Of a stretch of 64,000 bases of DNA, positions 25,303 to 33,942 are shown piece after piece. Both the position numbers and the translations under genes were made by a program. The DNA comes from Trebonia sp050013875. Lineage in GTDB: Bacteria; Actinomycetota; Actinomycetes; Streptosporangiales; Streptosporangiaceae. The number at the start of each line of letters is the position of its first letter. The stretch's first letter is position 1. Location of the stretch: contig JBEKEK010000012.1 of NCBI GenBank assembly GCA_050013875.1, positions 21,112-85,111 on the forward strand, given 5' to 3'. Below the pieces are notes generated by a model. It was not told the DNA's origin and did no database searches. It saw nothing but the letters and a program-made list of their open reading frames with translations.

Positions 25303-26140
25303 CCTGCACGCTCCAGATACCCACGGTCGTCCGATCGTCTATGTGCGTCCGTTTCGCGAACCCGACTTGGGCCGCGAAGGTGAACGGGTCCGGCGGGTGC
25401 GCCCACCATTGCGCGAGCGCCGCCCGCACGTCAGGCCCGTACGACAACGGGTTGCCGACACCGTCGGACATTAGGAAGAGCGCGCCGCCGCTGAGCCGGA
25501 ATGGGGAGATGGAACATTCCCCGTCAGCCGAGGGCAGCGGGCGAACGCTGCCCGCGTGATAGTCGTCGGCCGCTGTTTCCGCCGATGGCCCGGCGATCAT
25601 GGTCCAGTCGCCGCCGCTGCTGAGGTGCCACAGCGGCGAGTCGCCGACCCATGCGACCTCGCCGACCCAGTCGTCGACTTCCCGGCCGACGCTGACCGCT
25701 ACCGCGGTGGTGGCCATCGCGAGCGGACCGCCCGGCGGGGACGCCGAGACCGCGTATTTGCCCAGTTCGTCGTTGACTTGCCGGTATGCGTCGGGCCAGG
25801 GAACCGCGGCCGCGCCGAGTTCCGCCAGGCGGCGGCTCACAAGCGCCGCCGCCTCATCGGAACGCTCAAACGACCCGACGCCGTCGCACACCACGAGGAC
25901 CGCGACCGGTTCCTCGCCTGGCTGGGCGCGGTGGCCGAGCGCGAAGGCGTCCTGCCGCCCGGTCCGTCGATGCCGGTGCAGGATGCCTCGGCATGATGCC
26001 GCCCGGATAAGCATCCCGGGCAGGTCAGCGCAGCTTATCTCTACGTCCGCCGCGCCAACCCGTGCAGGCGGCGGGCCCGCGGGCACCTCAAGCGCCGCGC
26101 GCCCCGGATCCCCGATCGCATAGAACGAGTTGTCATCCAC
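25256..26140 (-). CDS. PP2C-family protein phosphatase
   Basis: A 294-residue PP2C phosphatase. Metal-site motifs are visible in order: GRQDAFAL, LVVCDGVGSFERSDEAA (D-G), WVGDSPLW, LFLMSDGVG and DDRTTVGIW. Such phosphatases remove phosphate from Ser/Thr residues. In the TerY-P triad, phosphatase, kinase and VWA protein are encoded together, as here. It begins eight bases after the VWA stop and its 3' end overlaps the kinase start, so the three genes form one transcription and translation unit. Confidence 0.88.
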   Translation of the reverse strand: MDDNSFYAIGDPGRAALEVPAGPPPARVGAADVEISCADLPGMLIRAASCRGILHRHRRTGRQDAFALGHRAQPGEEPVAVLVVCDGVGSFERSDEAAALVSRRLAELGAAAVPWPDAYRQVNDELGKYAVSASPPGGPLAMATTAVAVSVGREVDDWVGEVAWVGDSPLWHLSSGGDWTMIAGPSAETAADDYHAGSVRPLPSADGECSISPFRLSGGALFLMSDGVGNPLSYGPDVRAALAQWWAHPPDPFTFAAQVGFAKRTHIDDRTTVGIWSVQDAGQREEPGKSQADF

Positions 26141-26148
26141 GGCGGGCG

Positions 26149-26895
26149 TCAGACGAAGTCGTCTGGATCACCGTAGATAATGCCGGAATTCGCCGGTGGC
26201 GGAAGCGGCACCACGGCCGGCTCACCACCGCTTACCGTGCGACTGGAGGAGACGACGGTCTTCATGATGATGCCCAGCATTCCGTTGAGCGCTTCCTCCA
26301 CGCTTTCGTCCCTGGCGTGGTACCACTTGCTCTTCCCTTGCGGGTAGGCGAGCTTCCGGAGGATGTCCTCGGGCGCCTCCCGGAACCCGAACGGCACGAA
26401 GATTGGATGCCCCTTCATGCCGACCTTGGTGTCGCTGTCGTAGCTCAGCGTGCCGATGAACGTCTGGTGCCAGTCGTGATCGAGGGGTTCGCCGTCGGTC
26501 AGGAAGAAGACGCATGGCCGGTAGACCTTGAGCCCGCGTGCCTTCAACTCGGCTGTATCCTGCGCGATGGTCTGCGCCAGCAACCGGAAGGCGGCGCCGT
26601 AGTTGGTGCCGCCCTGCGGTGACAGCGTCGGCACCTGCTGCTCGCTCATCCGCTCAAGCGGCATCACCACCTTCGCGATGTCGGAGAACGTGGCGATCGC
26701 GATGTAGGCGACGTCGTTGGCCACCGGCTCGGCCAGGATTGCCCGCCGCAGCCGCCGCAGACCGTCGTTAAGCTCCGGCATATCGTTCGTCATCGACAGG
26801 GATACGTCACACATCAGGTAGAAGGGCATCACGATCTGCCCCACTTCCTCCGACGGGTACCCCGACATCCGCTCCTCGTTCATCCCGCTCCCCAT
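26149..26895 (-). CDS. TerY-type VWA-domain protein
   Basis: A 248-residue VWA protein, first gene of the operon. The metal-ion-dependent adhesion site is complete: FYLMCDVSLSM (D-x-S-x-S), GGTNYGAAF (T) and FFLTDGEPLD (D-G). Length and sequence resemble TerY of the tellurium-resistance/stress-linked Ter systems. VWA proteins scaffold complexes, here probably between kinase and phosphatase. Three start codons lie close together (26895, 26883, 26868), all behind GGAG-like sequences, so the exact start is open. No TerD, TerC or other Ter gene is present in the window. Confidence 0.85.
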   Translation of the reverse strand: MGSGMNEERMSGYPSEEVGQIVMPFYLMCDVSLSMTNDMPELNDGLRRLRRAILAEPVANDVAYIAIATFSDIAKVVMPLERMSEQQVPTLSPQGGTNYGAAFRLLAQTIAQDTAELKARGLKVYRPCVFFLTDGEPLDHDWHQTFIGTLSYDSDTKVGMKGHPIFVPFGFREAPEDILRKLAYPQGKSKWYHARDESVEEALNGMLGIIMKTVVSSSRTVSGGEPAVVPLPPPANSGIIYGDPDDFV

Positions 26896-27043
26896 GAATG
26901 AGTAATCTGCTTTATATCGAACCTGGTAAATAAATGTAAGTTCAGGGGCCGATTACGCTAATTCTGCCCCTGAACGCGCCCCATGCCCCGATGAATGGCC
27001 AATACGCGGCCTATGGCTAGGGTACAGGCTGGGGCGTCCAGGT

Positions 27044-27067
27044 CAATTCCATCAATAGATGGAATTG
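27044..27067. promoter_or_regulatory. 10-bp inverted repeat upstream of the TerY operon
   Basis: Perfect arms CAATTCCATC and GATGGAATTG are separated by AATA. It lies in the 372-bp AT-rich divergent region between terY and the luciferase-like gene, has no following T-run, and is a candidate operator rather than a terminator. I saw no small gene in this region. Confidence 0.45.
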
Positions 27068-27267
27068 GCCGGGAACCCCCTGAATCAAAACTTTTCCACT
27101 TACTCTCACACCTAGCACGGTGCCATATTTCCGCTATCGACCGCTTTGTCCTTCAGTTGAGCGACCGCAATGACACCCGGATTCCAAAAACCCACGTCAT
27201 CCTCATGATATAGTTGACGTGTCAAGCACTTCACGGGCTTTCTGCGCCCGCTGTCGAGGAGGCTCAA

Positions 27268-28323
27268 GTGGACACCGTCGAGTTCGGCATCGACACCTTC
27301 GGGGACCTGCCCAGGGACGACCGCGGCGCAATCGTCTCGCATGCGGAGGCGATCCGGCGGGTCGTCGCCGAAGGGGTCCTGGCCGACGAGGTCGGTATCG
27401 ACGTGATCGCGGTGGGCGAGCACCACCGCCCCGAGTTCTCCGTCTCGGCCCCGGAGACGGTGCTCGCCGGGATCGCGACGCGGACCTCGCGCATCCACCT
27501 GGCCTCCGGGGTGACCGTGCTCAGCTCCGACGACCCGGTCCGCGTCTTCGAGCGCTTCGCGACCGTCGACGCGCTCTCCAATGGGCGCGCCGAGGTGATC
27601 CTCGGGCGCGGCTCGTTCACCGAGTCATTCCCGCTGTTCGGCTACGACTTGCGCGACTACGAGGTGCTCTTCGAGGAGAAGATCGACCTGTTCGTCAAGC
27701 TCCTCGACGAGAAGCCGGTGTCCTGGGAGGGCACCACCCGGGCGGCACTGCATGACGCCGACGTGTACCCGAAGACCGAATCCGGCCGGCTGACCACCTG
27801 GGTCGGAGTCGGCGGCTCGCCGGAGTCCGTCGTCCGCACCGCCCGCTACGACCTCCGGCTGATGCTCGCGATTATCGGCGGGGCACCGGATCGTTTCGCT
27901 GCCTACGTCGAGCTCTACCAGCGCGCCGCGCAGGAGTTCGGCACGACCGCGTACCCGGTCGGGATCCACTCACCCGGGTTCATCGCGGAGACGGACGAGG
28001 AAGCAAAGGAGCTCTTCTACCCCGGCTTCAAGGAGATCAGGGACCGCATCGGCGCCCAGCGCGGCTGGCCGCCCATGCGCCGTGAGCAATTCGAGGCCGA
28101 GGCCGGGCACGGTTCCCTCTACATCGGCGCGCCGGAAACCGTCGCCCGCAAGATGGCCCGCACCATCCGGGCCCTCGGCGTCGGCCGCTTCGACCTCATC
28201 TACTCCTCGGGCGGTGCGCTCTCCGCCAGCGCCAGGCTCCGGGCCGTCGAACTTTACGGCACTCGGGTCGTCCCCCTTGTCCGGGAGATGCTCGCGGATG
28301 CGCCCGCCGCGGACGGCTCGTGA
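27268..28323 (+). CDS. luciferase-like flavin-dependent monooxygenase
   Basis: A 351-residue LLM-class protein (FMN- or F420-dependent TIM barrel). Signatures include VEFGIDTFGDLPRD, GIDVIAVGEHHRPEFSVSAPETVLAGIATRT, HLASGVTVLSSDDPVRVFERFATVDALSNGRAEVILGRG and GSPESVVRTARYDLRLML. It is probably a monooxygenase or F420-dependent dehydrogenase; substrate unknown. The start is GTG 27268, five bases after GAGGAGG; the frame upstream to 27214 is an extension without a site. Confidence 0.85.
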   Translation: MDTVEFGIDTFGDLPRDDRGAIVSHAEAIRRVVAEGVLADEVGIDVIAVGEHHRPEFSVSAPETVLAGIATRTSRIHLASGVTVLSSDDPVRVFERFATVDALSNGRAEVILGRGSFTESFPLFGYDLRDYEVLFEEKIDLFVKLLDEKPVSWEGTTRAALHDADVYPKTESGRLTTWVGVGGSPESVVRTARYDLRLMLAIIGGAPDRFAAYVELYQRAAQEFGTTAYPVGIHSPGFIAETDEEAKELFYPGFKEIRDRIGAQRGWPPMRREQFEAEAGHGSLYIGAPETVARKMARTIRALGVGRFDLIYSSGGALSASARLRAVELYGTRVVPLVREMLADAPAADGS

Positions 28324-28358
28324 CAACTGGGCTTCGGCCCCGGAGCGGCTTTGCGGGT

Positions 28359-28364
28359 TAGACT
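28359..28364 (+). promoter_or_regulatory. -10 element of the leaderless NUDIX promoter
   Basis: TAGACT, then six bases, then the GTG at 28371, with no ribosome binding site. The same TANNNT-N6-start arrangement occurs at 5899 and 31329, and on the minus strand before 39344. Confidence 0.45.
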
Positions 28365-28370
28365 CGCCGG

Positions 28371-29000
28371 GTGCCTGATGACGTTCGCGCGCTGATCTCG
28401 GATCTCGTGTCGGGTGTAACGCCGTTTGATGCGCGCGAAGCGGCCGACCAGGCGGACATCCTCGACTGGGTCGCGTCAGGGCAACAGCTCTTCAGGACGG
28501 TCCCGCCCGCCACGCCGCCCAAGCACCTAGTCGTCTACTTCATTCCCGTTGACCGGACCAGCAGGTGCCTGCTGCTCGGAGACCATCGCAAGTCGGGACT
28601 ATGGCTGCCGCCCGGCGGCCATGTCGAAGCTGGTGAGGACCCCAGTCAGGCCGTCACCCGGGAAACCCGCGAGGAGCTCGGGATCCACGCCGAGCTCCAC
28701 CCTGAGTTCGGCGGGAACAGGCCGTTCTTCCTGACCGTCACGCCGACCAACGGCGCCAGCAGTCATCTCGACGTCGACCTGTGGTTCGTCCTTCGCGTGG
28801 ACCGCACCGCGCGGCTGCACCCGGACCCTCGGGAGTTCGCCGGCGTCCGCTGGTTCGACCTCGATGAGCAGCGAGAATGGCCCGCCTCGACGTATGACCC
28901 GGAGATGCACCGCTTCGTCAGCAAGCTCAAGTCCGCTCTCGGCCCGCTTCACCGCAGCCGTATGAGCTGGGAGACCAGCTCACCGGACTCCAGCAGCTGA
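28371..29000 (+). CDS. NUDIX hydrolase
   Basis: A 209-residue NUDIX protein. The NUDIX box GHVEAGEDPSQAVTRETREELGI (about residues 83-105) is complete with the E-x-x-E-E metal site. It follows SGLWLPPG, and YFIPVDRTSRCLLLGDHRKSG forms the first strands. These enzymes hydrolyse nucleoside diphosphate-linked compounds; the substrate is not evident. Its last 52 bases overlap the convergent methyltransferase gene. The translation start is GTG, probably leaderless. Confidence 0.85.
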   Translation: MPDDVRALISDLVSGVTPFDAREAADQADILDWVASGQQLFRTVPPATPPKHLVVYFIPVDRTSRCLLLGDHRKSGLWLPPGGHVEAGEDPSQAVTRETREELGIHAELHPEFGGNRPFFLTVTPTNGASSHLDVDLWFVLRVDRTARLHPDPREFAGVRWFDLDEQREWPASTYDPEMHRFVSKLKSALGPLHRSRMSWETSSPDSSS

Positions 29001-29713
29001 CCGATCCTTCTGCTCTGCTCAAGAGCCGTGACCAGCGGCTGAGCGTTCCCGAAGCGGCGCCGCAACTCGTGGTCGACGGCGACGGTGCGCTCATGCCAGC
29101 TGGCGGGCGGGGCCGGGAGAGACGCGGGGTCGGCGGTGGCGGTCTCGGTCAGGCCGGCCTCCCGGAGCAGGGCGGTCAGCTGGGCGCGGGACGGGAAGTG
29201 GTTTCCCTCCGGCGGGTCGTCCAGCCGGTCTTGGGCCGCCAGGAACACCAGCAGCCCGGCCCGGCCCGACGGCCGGAGCACCCGGCGCAGTTCGCGCAGC
29301 ATGGCCCGCTGGGCGTCGGGGCCGCTGGCCGTGCACAGCACGCCCAGGCACCAGGCGTGGCTAGCCGCGCCGTCGGCGAACGGCAGGGCGGTCGCGTCGG
29401 CCTGGACCACCGGGGCGCCGAACAGCCGGGCGGCGGCCTGGCAGGCCTCGAACTCCGGCTCAGCCAGGACTGGCTGGACCCCGGTCCGCTCGGCCGCGTA
29501 GGCGGACGGGCCGCCCAGCCCGGCGCCGATGTCGATCAGCACGTCGCCCGGATGCGGGTCCAGGCCCGCCAGCAGCCAGTCCAGGGCAGACGGCCGGCCG
29601 CTCCCCCGGGAGGCGGCCGGAATGCGGTACTCCGGGCCGAGGCTCTCGGCCACCTCGGCCGTCCACTCGGCCACGGTGCCGAACTCGGCGTCCATCGGGT
29701 CGCTGCTGGTCAC
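28949..29713 (-). CDS. class I SAM-dependent methyltransferase
   Basis: A 254-residue methyltransferase. Motif I is VLIDIGAGLGGPSAYAAERTG (the SAM glycine loop), followed by PVLAEPEFEACQAAARLF, VVQADATALPFADGAASHAWCLGVLC and MLRELRRVLRPSGRAGLLVF, the classical order. The GTG start overlaps the stop of the MetV/MetF-like gene by four bases (GTGA), indicating tight coupling with a C1-folate enzyme. The acceptor is unknown; the start is preferred over a longer frame that is antisense-like. Confidence 0.85.
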   Translation of the reverse strand: MTSSDPMDAEFGTVAEWTAEVAESLGPEYRIPAASRGSGRPSALDWLLAGLDPHPGDVLIDIGAGLGGPSAYAAERTGVQPVLAEPEFEACQAAARLFGAPVVQADATALPFADGAASHAWCLGVLCTASGPDAQRAMLRELRRVLRPSGRAGLLVFLAAQDRLDDPPEGNHFPSRAQLTALLREAGLTETATADPASLPAPPASWHERTVAVDHELRRRFGNAQPLVTALEQSRRIGQLLESGELVSQLIRLR

Positions 29714-30717
29714 CTGGCAGGTTCTTCCCGGATGCGGCGGGCCAACTCCGCCTTGACGGTCGCGGCGTACTCGTAACCGCGGGCCGAGCCCACCCCGGAC
29801 AGGTTCACTCCAGCCACCCCTGGGATCGCGAGCAGCGCCGCGGCCTCCCGTACCGCGGCGGCGATCCCGGCCTCGACCGGGTCGGGGCCGGCCAGCACCG
29901 CCCGGACCGCGGCCGGGTCGAGTTCCAGACCGGGCAACCCGCTGAGCACCGCCGCCGACGGCTCGTCGGTGAAGACGGCCACGCCCGCGATGACCGGGAT
30001 CGTCACCCCGGCCTTGGCCGCCCCGGTCATGAAGGCGGTCACCGTGTCGACGGCGGCGTGGTTTAGCACCGCGACGGCCGCTCCGGCCCGCTGCTTCTGA
30101 GCCAGCCGGTCCGGCCGCAGGTCCCTGGGCGGCGCAGCCGGGGTCTCCGGGACCGCCGCTGGCACCCCGGCCGACGCGGCCAGCGCGGCCAGCCGGGGGC
30201 CGTCGAGGTCGAAGACCTGGGTCACGTCCGGGCGGACGTCGTAGGCCCGCGCGTCGCCGGTGACGCACAGGACGGCGTCCACGCCCAGGTGCCGCAGGCC
30301 GTTCAGTTCCTGCTCAAGCACGATCCGGTTCCGGTCCCGGCAGGCCAGCGTCAGCCAGGGCCGGGCCCCGGCCGCCTGCAGCAGCGACGCCAGCAGGGTA
30401 GGCGGGAAGTCCGGCCGGTTCTGGTGCTCACCGACCAGAACCGCGTCGCAGTCGACCGCCAGCGCGCCGGCCACCGTGGTCAGCATCGGCACCGAGTACG
30501 GGTCGGCGGTGTAGTCGGCCAGGATCAGCGGCACCCTGCGCAGCGGCACCGCCGGGACCGGGTCCGGCCACGTGGCCGGCGTCTTGAACACGCACGGCTC
30601 CGGGATGACCTCGCAGCCACCGCCCTCCCGTACACCGCCGCATGGCCCCATCACCATGTGCTTCGGGCAGCCCTCCCGCGGGCGCATCTGCATCGCACCA
30701 GCGTAACGATCCGCCAT
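29710..30717 (-). CDS. MetV/MetF-like methylenetetrahydrofolate reductase-family protein
   Basis: A 335-residue protein. It starts with a cysteine-rich module CPKHMVMGPCGGVREGGGC...C (about residues 18-43), resembling the MTHFR C-terminal (MetV-type) domain, followed by a TIM-barrel MetF-like part (LTTVAGALAVDCDAVLVGEH..., LGVDAVLCVTGDARAYD). MetF proteins reduce methylene-THF to methyl-THF with flavin. The order is reversed relative to separate MetF plus MetV proteins, and several MetF motifs are weak, so catalytic activity is uncertain. It is coupled to a methyltransferase, suggesting methyl-group supply or handling. The nitroreductase lies 50 bp upstream. Confidence 0.7.
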   Translation of the reverse strand: MADRYAGAMQMRPREGCPKHMVMGPCGGVREGGGCEVIPEPCVFKTPATWPDPVPAVPLRRVPLILADYTADPYSVPMLTTVAGALAVDCDAVLVGEHQNRPDFPPTLLASLLQAAGARPWLTLACRDRNRIVLEQELNGLRHLGVDAVLCVTGDARAYDVRPDVTQVFDLDGPRLAALAASAGVPAAVPETPAAPPRDLRPDRLAQKQRAGAAVAVLNHAAVDTVTAFMTGAAKAGVTIPVIAGVAVFTDEPSAAVLSGLPGLELDPAAVRAVLAGPDPVEAGIAAAVREAAALLAIPGVAGVNLSGVGSARGYEYAATVKAELARRIREEPAR

Positions 30718-30767
30718 CAGGCAGCACCCTCGTCAAGCATGAACTCGGTCGTCAGCATGCCTGCCAC

Positions 30768-31277
30768 CTACCAGCGGCCGCGGTGCACAACCTCACTGAA
30801 CGGCCGCCGCTCCGGATTCCTGACCGGCTTGAGTGGCCGGTCAGCCGGGTAGCCGAGCGATATAAGGAAGGCCCAGTCGCGGTCGGCGGGAAAGCCGAGC
30901 AGTTCGCGGGCGAGTCGCAGGTCGGCGACCCCCGCGTGGCAGCTGCCGATTCCGAGATCGGCGGCCGCGAGAGTCATCGTCATCGTCGCCTGGCCCAGGT
31001 CGAACTGGGCCCGGTGGAACTCGTTGTCGGCGGCCGGGCCGATCACCACGATGGTCGCCGCTGAGCCGGCCACGTGGCCGGCCCCTCGCCAGACCTTCGC
31101 CAGCTCGCGGAGTTGCTCCCGGTCGGTGACGAGGATGAAGTCCCACGGTTGCCAGTTCTGTGAGGACGGGGAGCGGCGGCCCGCCTCGAGAATCCGGTCA
31201 AGATCCTCGGCCCTTATCGGCTGATCCGCGAAAGACCGTACATTGCGGCGTGACTCAATGGCTTCCCAGGTCTGCAT
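30768..31277 (-). CDS. nitroreductase-family FMN oxidoreductase
   Basis: A 169-residue nitroreductase. WEAIESRRNVRSFADQPI is the N-terminal FMN-phosphate-binding signature (RR.VR.F), followed by RILEAGRRSPSSQNWQPWDFILV and the C-terminal LISLGYPADRPLKP. The short length is typical of single-domain members. The enzyme probably uses NAD(P)H and FMN to reduce nitro-, quinone- or related compounds. ATG 31277 follows GGGAGCATC. It may be the first gene of a unit with the MetF-like and methyltransferase genes. Confidence 0.85.
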   Translation of the reverse strand: MQTWEAIESRRNVRSFADQPIRAEDLDRILEAGRRSPSSQNWQPWDFILVTDREQLRELAKVWRGAGHVAGSAATIVVIGPAADNEFHRAQFDLGQATMTMTLAAADLGIGSCHAGVADLRLARELLGFPADRDWAFLISLGYPADRPLKPVRNPERRPFSEVVHRGRW

Positions 31278-31328
31278 GATGCTCCCAACGTCCGCATCGG
31301 CTTATTCATTCTCGACCGCCCGCCGGAA

Positions 31329-31334
31329 TAGCGT
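31329..31334 (+). promoter_or_regulatory. -10 element of a leaderless promoter
   Basis: TAGCGT precedes the GTG at 31341 by exactly six bases; no Shine-Dalgarno sequence is visible. Confidence 0.4.
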
Positions 31335-31340
31335 GGACTC

Positions 31341-32159
31341 GTGATCGAAGAGCTGATCGACCGGATGGCGGCACTGCTTGAGCCGATGGAGGCCGCGGGC
31401 GACAAGCGGCGCTACTTCCACGCCACGTACCTGCGTACCACCATCGCGGTGGCTGGGGAGATCAGCCGCGGCGGGTTCGCCGACGTCGGGTGGGTCGAGC
31501 GGTGGGACATCGTGTTCGCCGACCTGTACCTGGATGCCTTGGCGGCGGACATGGCAGGCCGGACGACGCCGCGGCCCTGGGCCATCGCGTTCGGCGCTCC
31601 GGCCGGCCTGCCCCCGCTCCGGCAGGTGCTGCTCGGCATGAACGCGCACATCAACTATGACCTGCCGCAGGCCCTGGTGGCGGTGATCAGCGACAAGCAG
31701 TTCGGCGACGCGGCGCTGCTCGCCCGCCGGGAGGCCGACCACCGGGCTATCGATGAGGTGCTCGCCTCCCGGGTCGCGTCCGAGGATGACGAACTGACCC
31801 GGCTGTCCGGGCCCGCTCCCTTGCTTGACCGCCTGCTGCGGCCGGTCAGCCGGCTCGGCACCCAGCGCTTCCTGCGGGAGGCGCGGGAGAAGGTGTGGGC
31901 CAATGCGACCGTCCTGAACCGTGCGCGCAGTCAGGGCCCGGACGCTTACGCGGCCGTCCTGGCCCAGCTTGAGGAGCTCAGCGCCGCGAAGGTCACGGCG
32001 CTGCAAGCTCCCGGGCAGGTCCTGCTCAAGCTGGCCGCGACCGGATTCGGCGTCAGGCTGCCCCGCCAGGGACCCGAGCGGTTACTGCGGCTTGTGGCCC
32101 TGTTCGCGCTGCATGGCCGCTTCGACGGCCTGCCGCAGCCGATCCTGGTCAGGCACTGA
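31341..32159 (+). CDS. DUF5995 family protein
   Basis: A 272-residue protein of unknown function matching the actinobacterial DUF5995 family. The conserved features are an N-terminal helix MIEELIDRMAALLEPM, Y-F-H-x-x-Y-L-R-T-T near residue 25-34, WDIVFADLYLDAL, and LLGMNAHINYDLPQAL near 100-115. The central N-A-H-I-N-Y-D and R-R-E-A-D-H-R motifs suggest a histidine-containing active or metal site, which is inference. The gene is probably leaderless and its 3' end overlaps the convergent small gene by 78 bp. Confidence 0.75.
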   Translation: MIEELIDRMAALLEPMEAAGDKRRYFHATYLRTTIAVAGEISRGGFADVGWVERWDIVFADLYLDALAADMAGRTTPRPWAIAFGAPAGLPPLRQVLLGMNAHINYDLPQALVAVISDKQFGDAALLARREADHRAIDEVLASRVASEDDELTRLSGPAPLLDRLLRPVSRLGTQRFLREAREKVWANATVLNRARSQGPDAYAAVLAQLEELSAAKVTALQAPGQVLLKLAATGFGVRLPRQGPERLLRLVALFALHGRFDGLPQPILVRH

Positions 32160-32516
32160 CAGGTCGCTCCTGACGAGCTCCATGTTCTGGCCTTCGAAGG
32201 CATGGACGATGGCCTCGATCTCGCCCTCTGAGCTCAGCACCACTACCGCCGATGTGCCGGGCCGCAGATCGCCCTTAACGCTCTCGATCATGGAGCCGTC
32301 GATGACCGGGTGCTGCAGTCGGCGGACCAGGGAGGCAACCTTTCCGCCCTGCTCGTGCGCGTGCTCCGTGGTGGTCGGCTGTTCCGCGTACTCCGGCCAC
32401 CGGAGCACCGCGATATCCATGAGGTTGATCAGGTCCTTGGAGTCCAGCTGCTTCAGCCGGACGACCGCGCTGTCGGCTCCCTCGGTACCCGGGAAGCGCC
32501 ATGCCGTTGTGGGCAC
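32082..32516 (-). CDS. DUF1269/DUF6325-like small protein
   Basis: A 144-residue protein. It starts PTTAWRFPGTEGADSAVVRLKQLD, continues LINLMDIAVLRWPE, then a region corresponding to the DUF1269 core (GSMIESVKGDLRPGTSAVVVLSS), ending in a helix DQDRLRQAVEAAMQREQ. Function is unknown; relatives are small membrane-associated or cytoplasmic proteins often linked to stress. The GTG start at 32516 lies after AGAAGGAGGATC, an unusually complete ribosome binding site, and trims a longer frame. It overlaps the DUF5995 gene tail-to-tail. Confidence 0.7.
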   Translation of the reverse strand: MPTTAWRFPGTEGADSAVVRLKQLDSKDLINLMDIAVLRWPEYAEQPTTTEHAHEQGGKVASLVRRLQHPVIDGSMIESVKGDLRPGTSAVVVLSSEGEIEAIVHAFEGQNMELVRSDLSVPDQDRLRQAVEAAMQREQGHKPQ

Positions 32517-32832
32517 CGATCCTCCTTCTGGCCGGGAAATCCAGGCTGCGGCCAATGCCAGCCGGGTCGGCCCTCGTTGTTGGTGCCATGGTCTCGCCCG
32601 CATGTCCAGCCGACGTCACCCGTGGGGGGTGATCGTCGGCCCGCCCCCCTCATGCCCGGCCACCCGGGCCACGGCACCGCCCAAGCCGTCCCCTGCACCT
32701 GGGCCCGCCGGGCTAACCTAGCCGAGTGGGAGCTGGCACCCCGAGACCGCCGAGCCCGAGCTGGTGCTTCCCCCAGCGCCTGGCGTTGCTGGGCCCCTGG
32801 ATACGCGAGATGACTGAGAGGCAGGAGACAGC

Positions 32833-33942
32833 GTGAGCGAAACTGGCGGCGCGAGCCCGACCCGGCCGCACGGAATCGGGATCGTCGGCACCGGAGTGAT
32901 CGCCCAGACGCATGCGACGGCGATCGCCGCTATCCCGGGCGCCCGCCTGGTGGCGGTCACCGACGTGGTGCCCGAGCGCGCCGTCGAGTTCGCCGGGAGC
33001 CACGACTGCGAAGTCGAGCCCAGCCTGGACGCGCTGCTGGCGCGCGACGACATCGACGTGGTGTCGGTGTGCGTGCCGAGCGGGCTGCACGCCGAGGTGG
33101 GCGTCCAGGTCGCCGCGGCCGGCAAGCACCTGGTGGTGGAGAAGCCGATCGACGTCAGCCTGGCCGCCGCCGGCCGCCTCATCGAGGCCGTGGACACGGC
33201 CGGGGTCGCCATGACGGTGATCTCCCAGCACCGGTTCGACCCCGGGCTGGTTGAGCTGCGCGGTCTCATCGATGACGGGTCGCTCGGCCGCCTGGTGCTC
33301 GGCGAGGCGAGCACGAAGTGGTACCGCAGCCAGGGCTATTACGACAGCGCACCGTGGCGCGGCACCTGGGCCCTGGACGGCGGGTCGCTGATGAACCAGG
33401 GCATCCACTACGTCGACCTGCTGCGCTGGACCCTGGGGCCGATCATCGAGGTGAGCGCCGTCTACGCGACCGAGGACCACAAGATCGAGGTCGAGGACAC
33501 CGCGCTGGCCGTGCTCCGGTTCATCTCGGGCGCCGTCGGCACGATCGTGTCAAGCACGGCCGTCTTCCCCGGCTTCGCCCAGCGCCTCGAGGTCAGCGGA
33601 ACCGGCGGCACGGTGCTGGTCGAGGACGGTGAGATCGTGCGCAGCGCGTTCGCCTCAGACTCCCCCGATCCAGGCCTGCGCGGAACCCGGCTTCCCCGGC
33701 CGGCGTCCGCGGAAGGCGCGGCCGCGAACGCGGCGGCGCTGGACGTGGCCAGCCACGCCGCCCAGATCGCCGACCTGCTGACAGCGGTCGAGCAGGGCCG
33801 CCCGCCCTCAGTGACCGGGCGCGACGGCCGGGAAACCCTCGAGGTCATCCTCGCGGTCTACCAGTCGGCACGCGAGGGCAGGCCCGTGGTGCTGCTTGAC
33901 GCGACGCACGACGGTCAGCCCGGGCACGGTCCGCGGTTATGA
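32833..33942 (+). CDS. Gfo/Idh/MocA-family oxidoreductase
   Basis: A 369-residue NAD(P)-dependent sugar or inositol dehydrogenase. The N-terminal Rossmann motif is GIGIVGTGVIAQTHATAIAAIPGARLVAVTD, then DVVSVCVPSGLHAEVGVQVAAAGKHLVVEKPI with the catalytic lysine in EKP, and DGGSLMNQGIHYVDLLRW with the conserved GxxxxxGxHxxD. The GTG start follows GGCAGGAGACAGC. It overlaps the epimerase gene by four bases (ATGA), so the two probably act in one sugar or cyclitol pathway. Confidence 0.92.
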   Translation: MSETGGASPTRPHGIGIVGTGVIAQTHATAIAAIPGARLVAVTDVVPERAVEFAGSHDCEVEPSLDALLARDDIDVVSVCVPSGLHAEVGVQVAAAGKHLVVEKPIDVSLAAAGRLIEAVDTAGVAMTVISQHRFDPGLVELRGLIDDGSLGRLVLGEASTKWYRSQGYYDSAPWRGTWALDGGSLMNQGIHYVDLLRWTLGPIIEVSAVYATEDHKIEVEDTALAVLRFISGAVGTIVSSTAVFPGFAQRLEVSGTGGTVLVEDGEIVRSAFASDSPDPGLRGTRLPRPASAEGAAANAAALDVASHAAQIADLLTAVEQGRPPSVTGRDGRETLEVILAVYQSAREGRPVVLLDATHDGQPGHGPRL

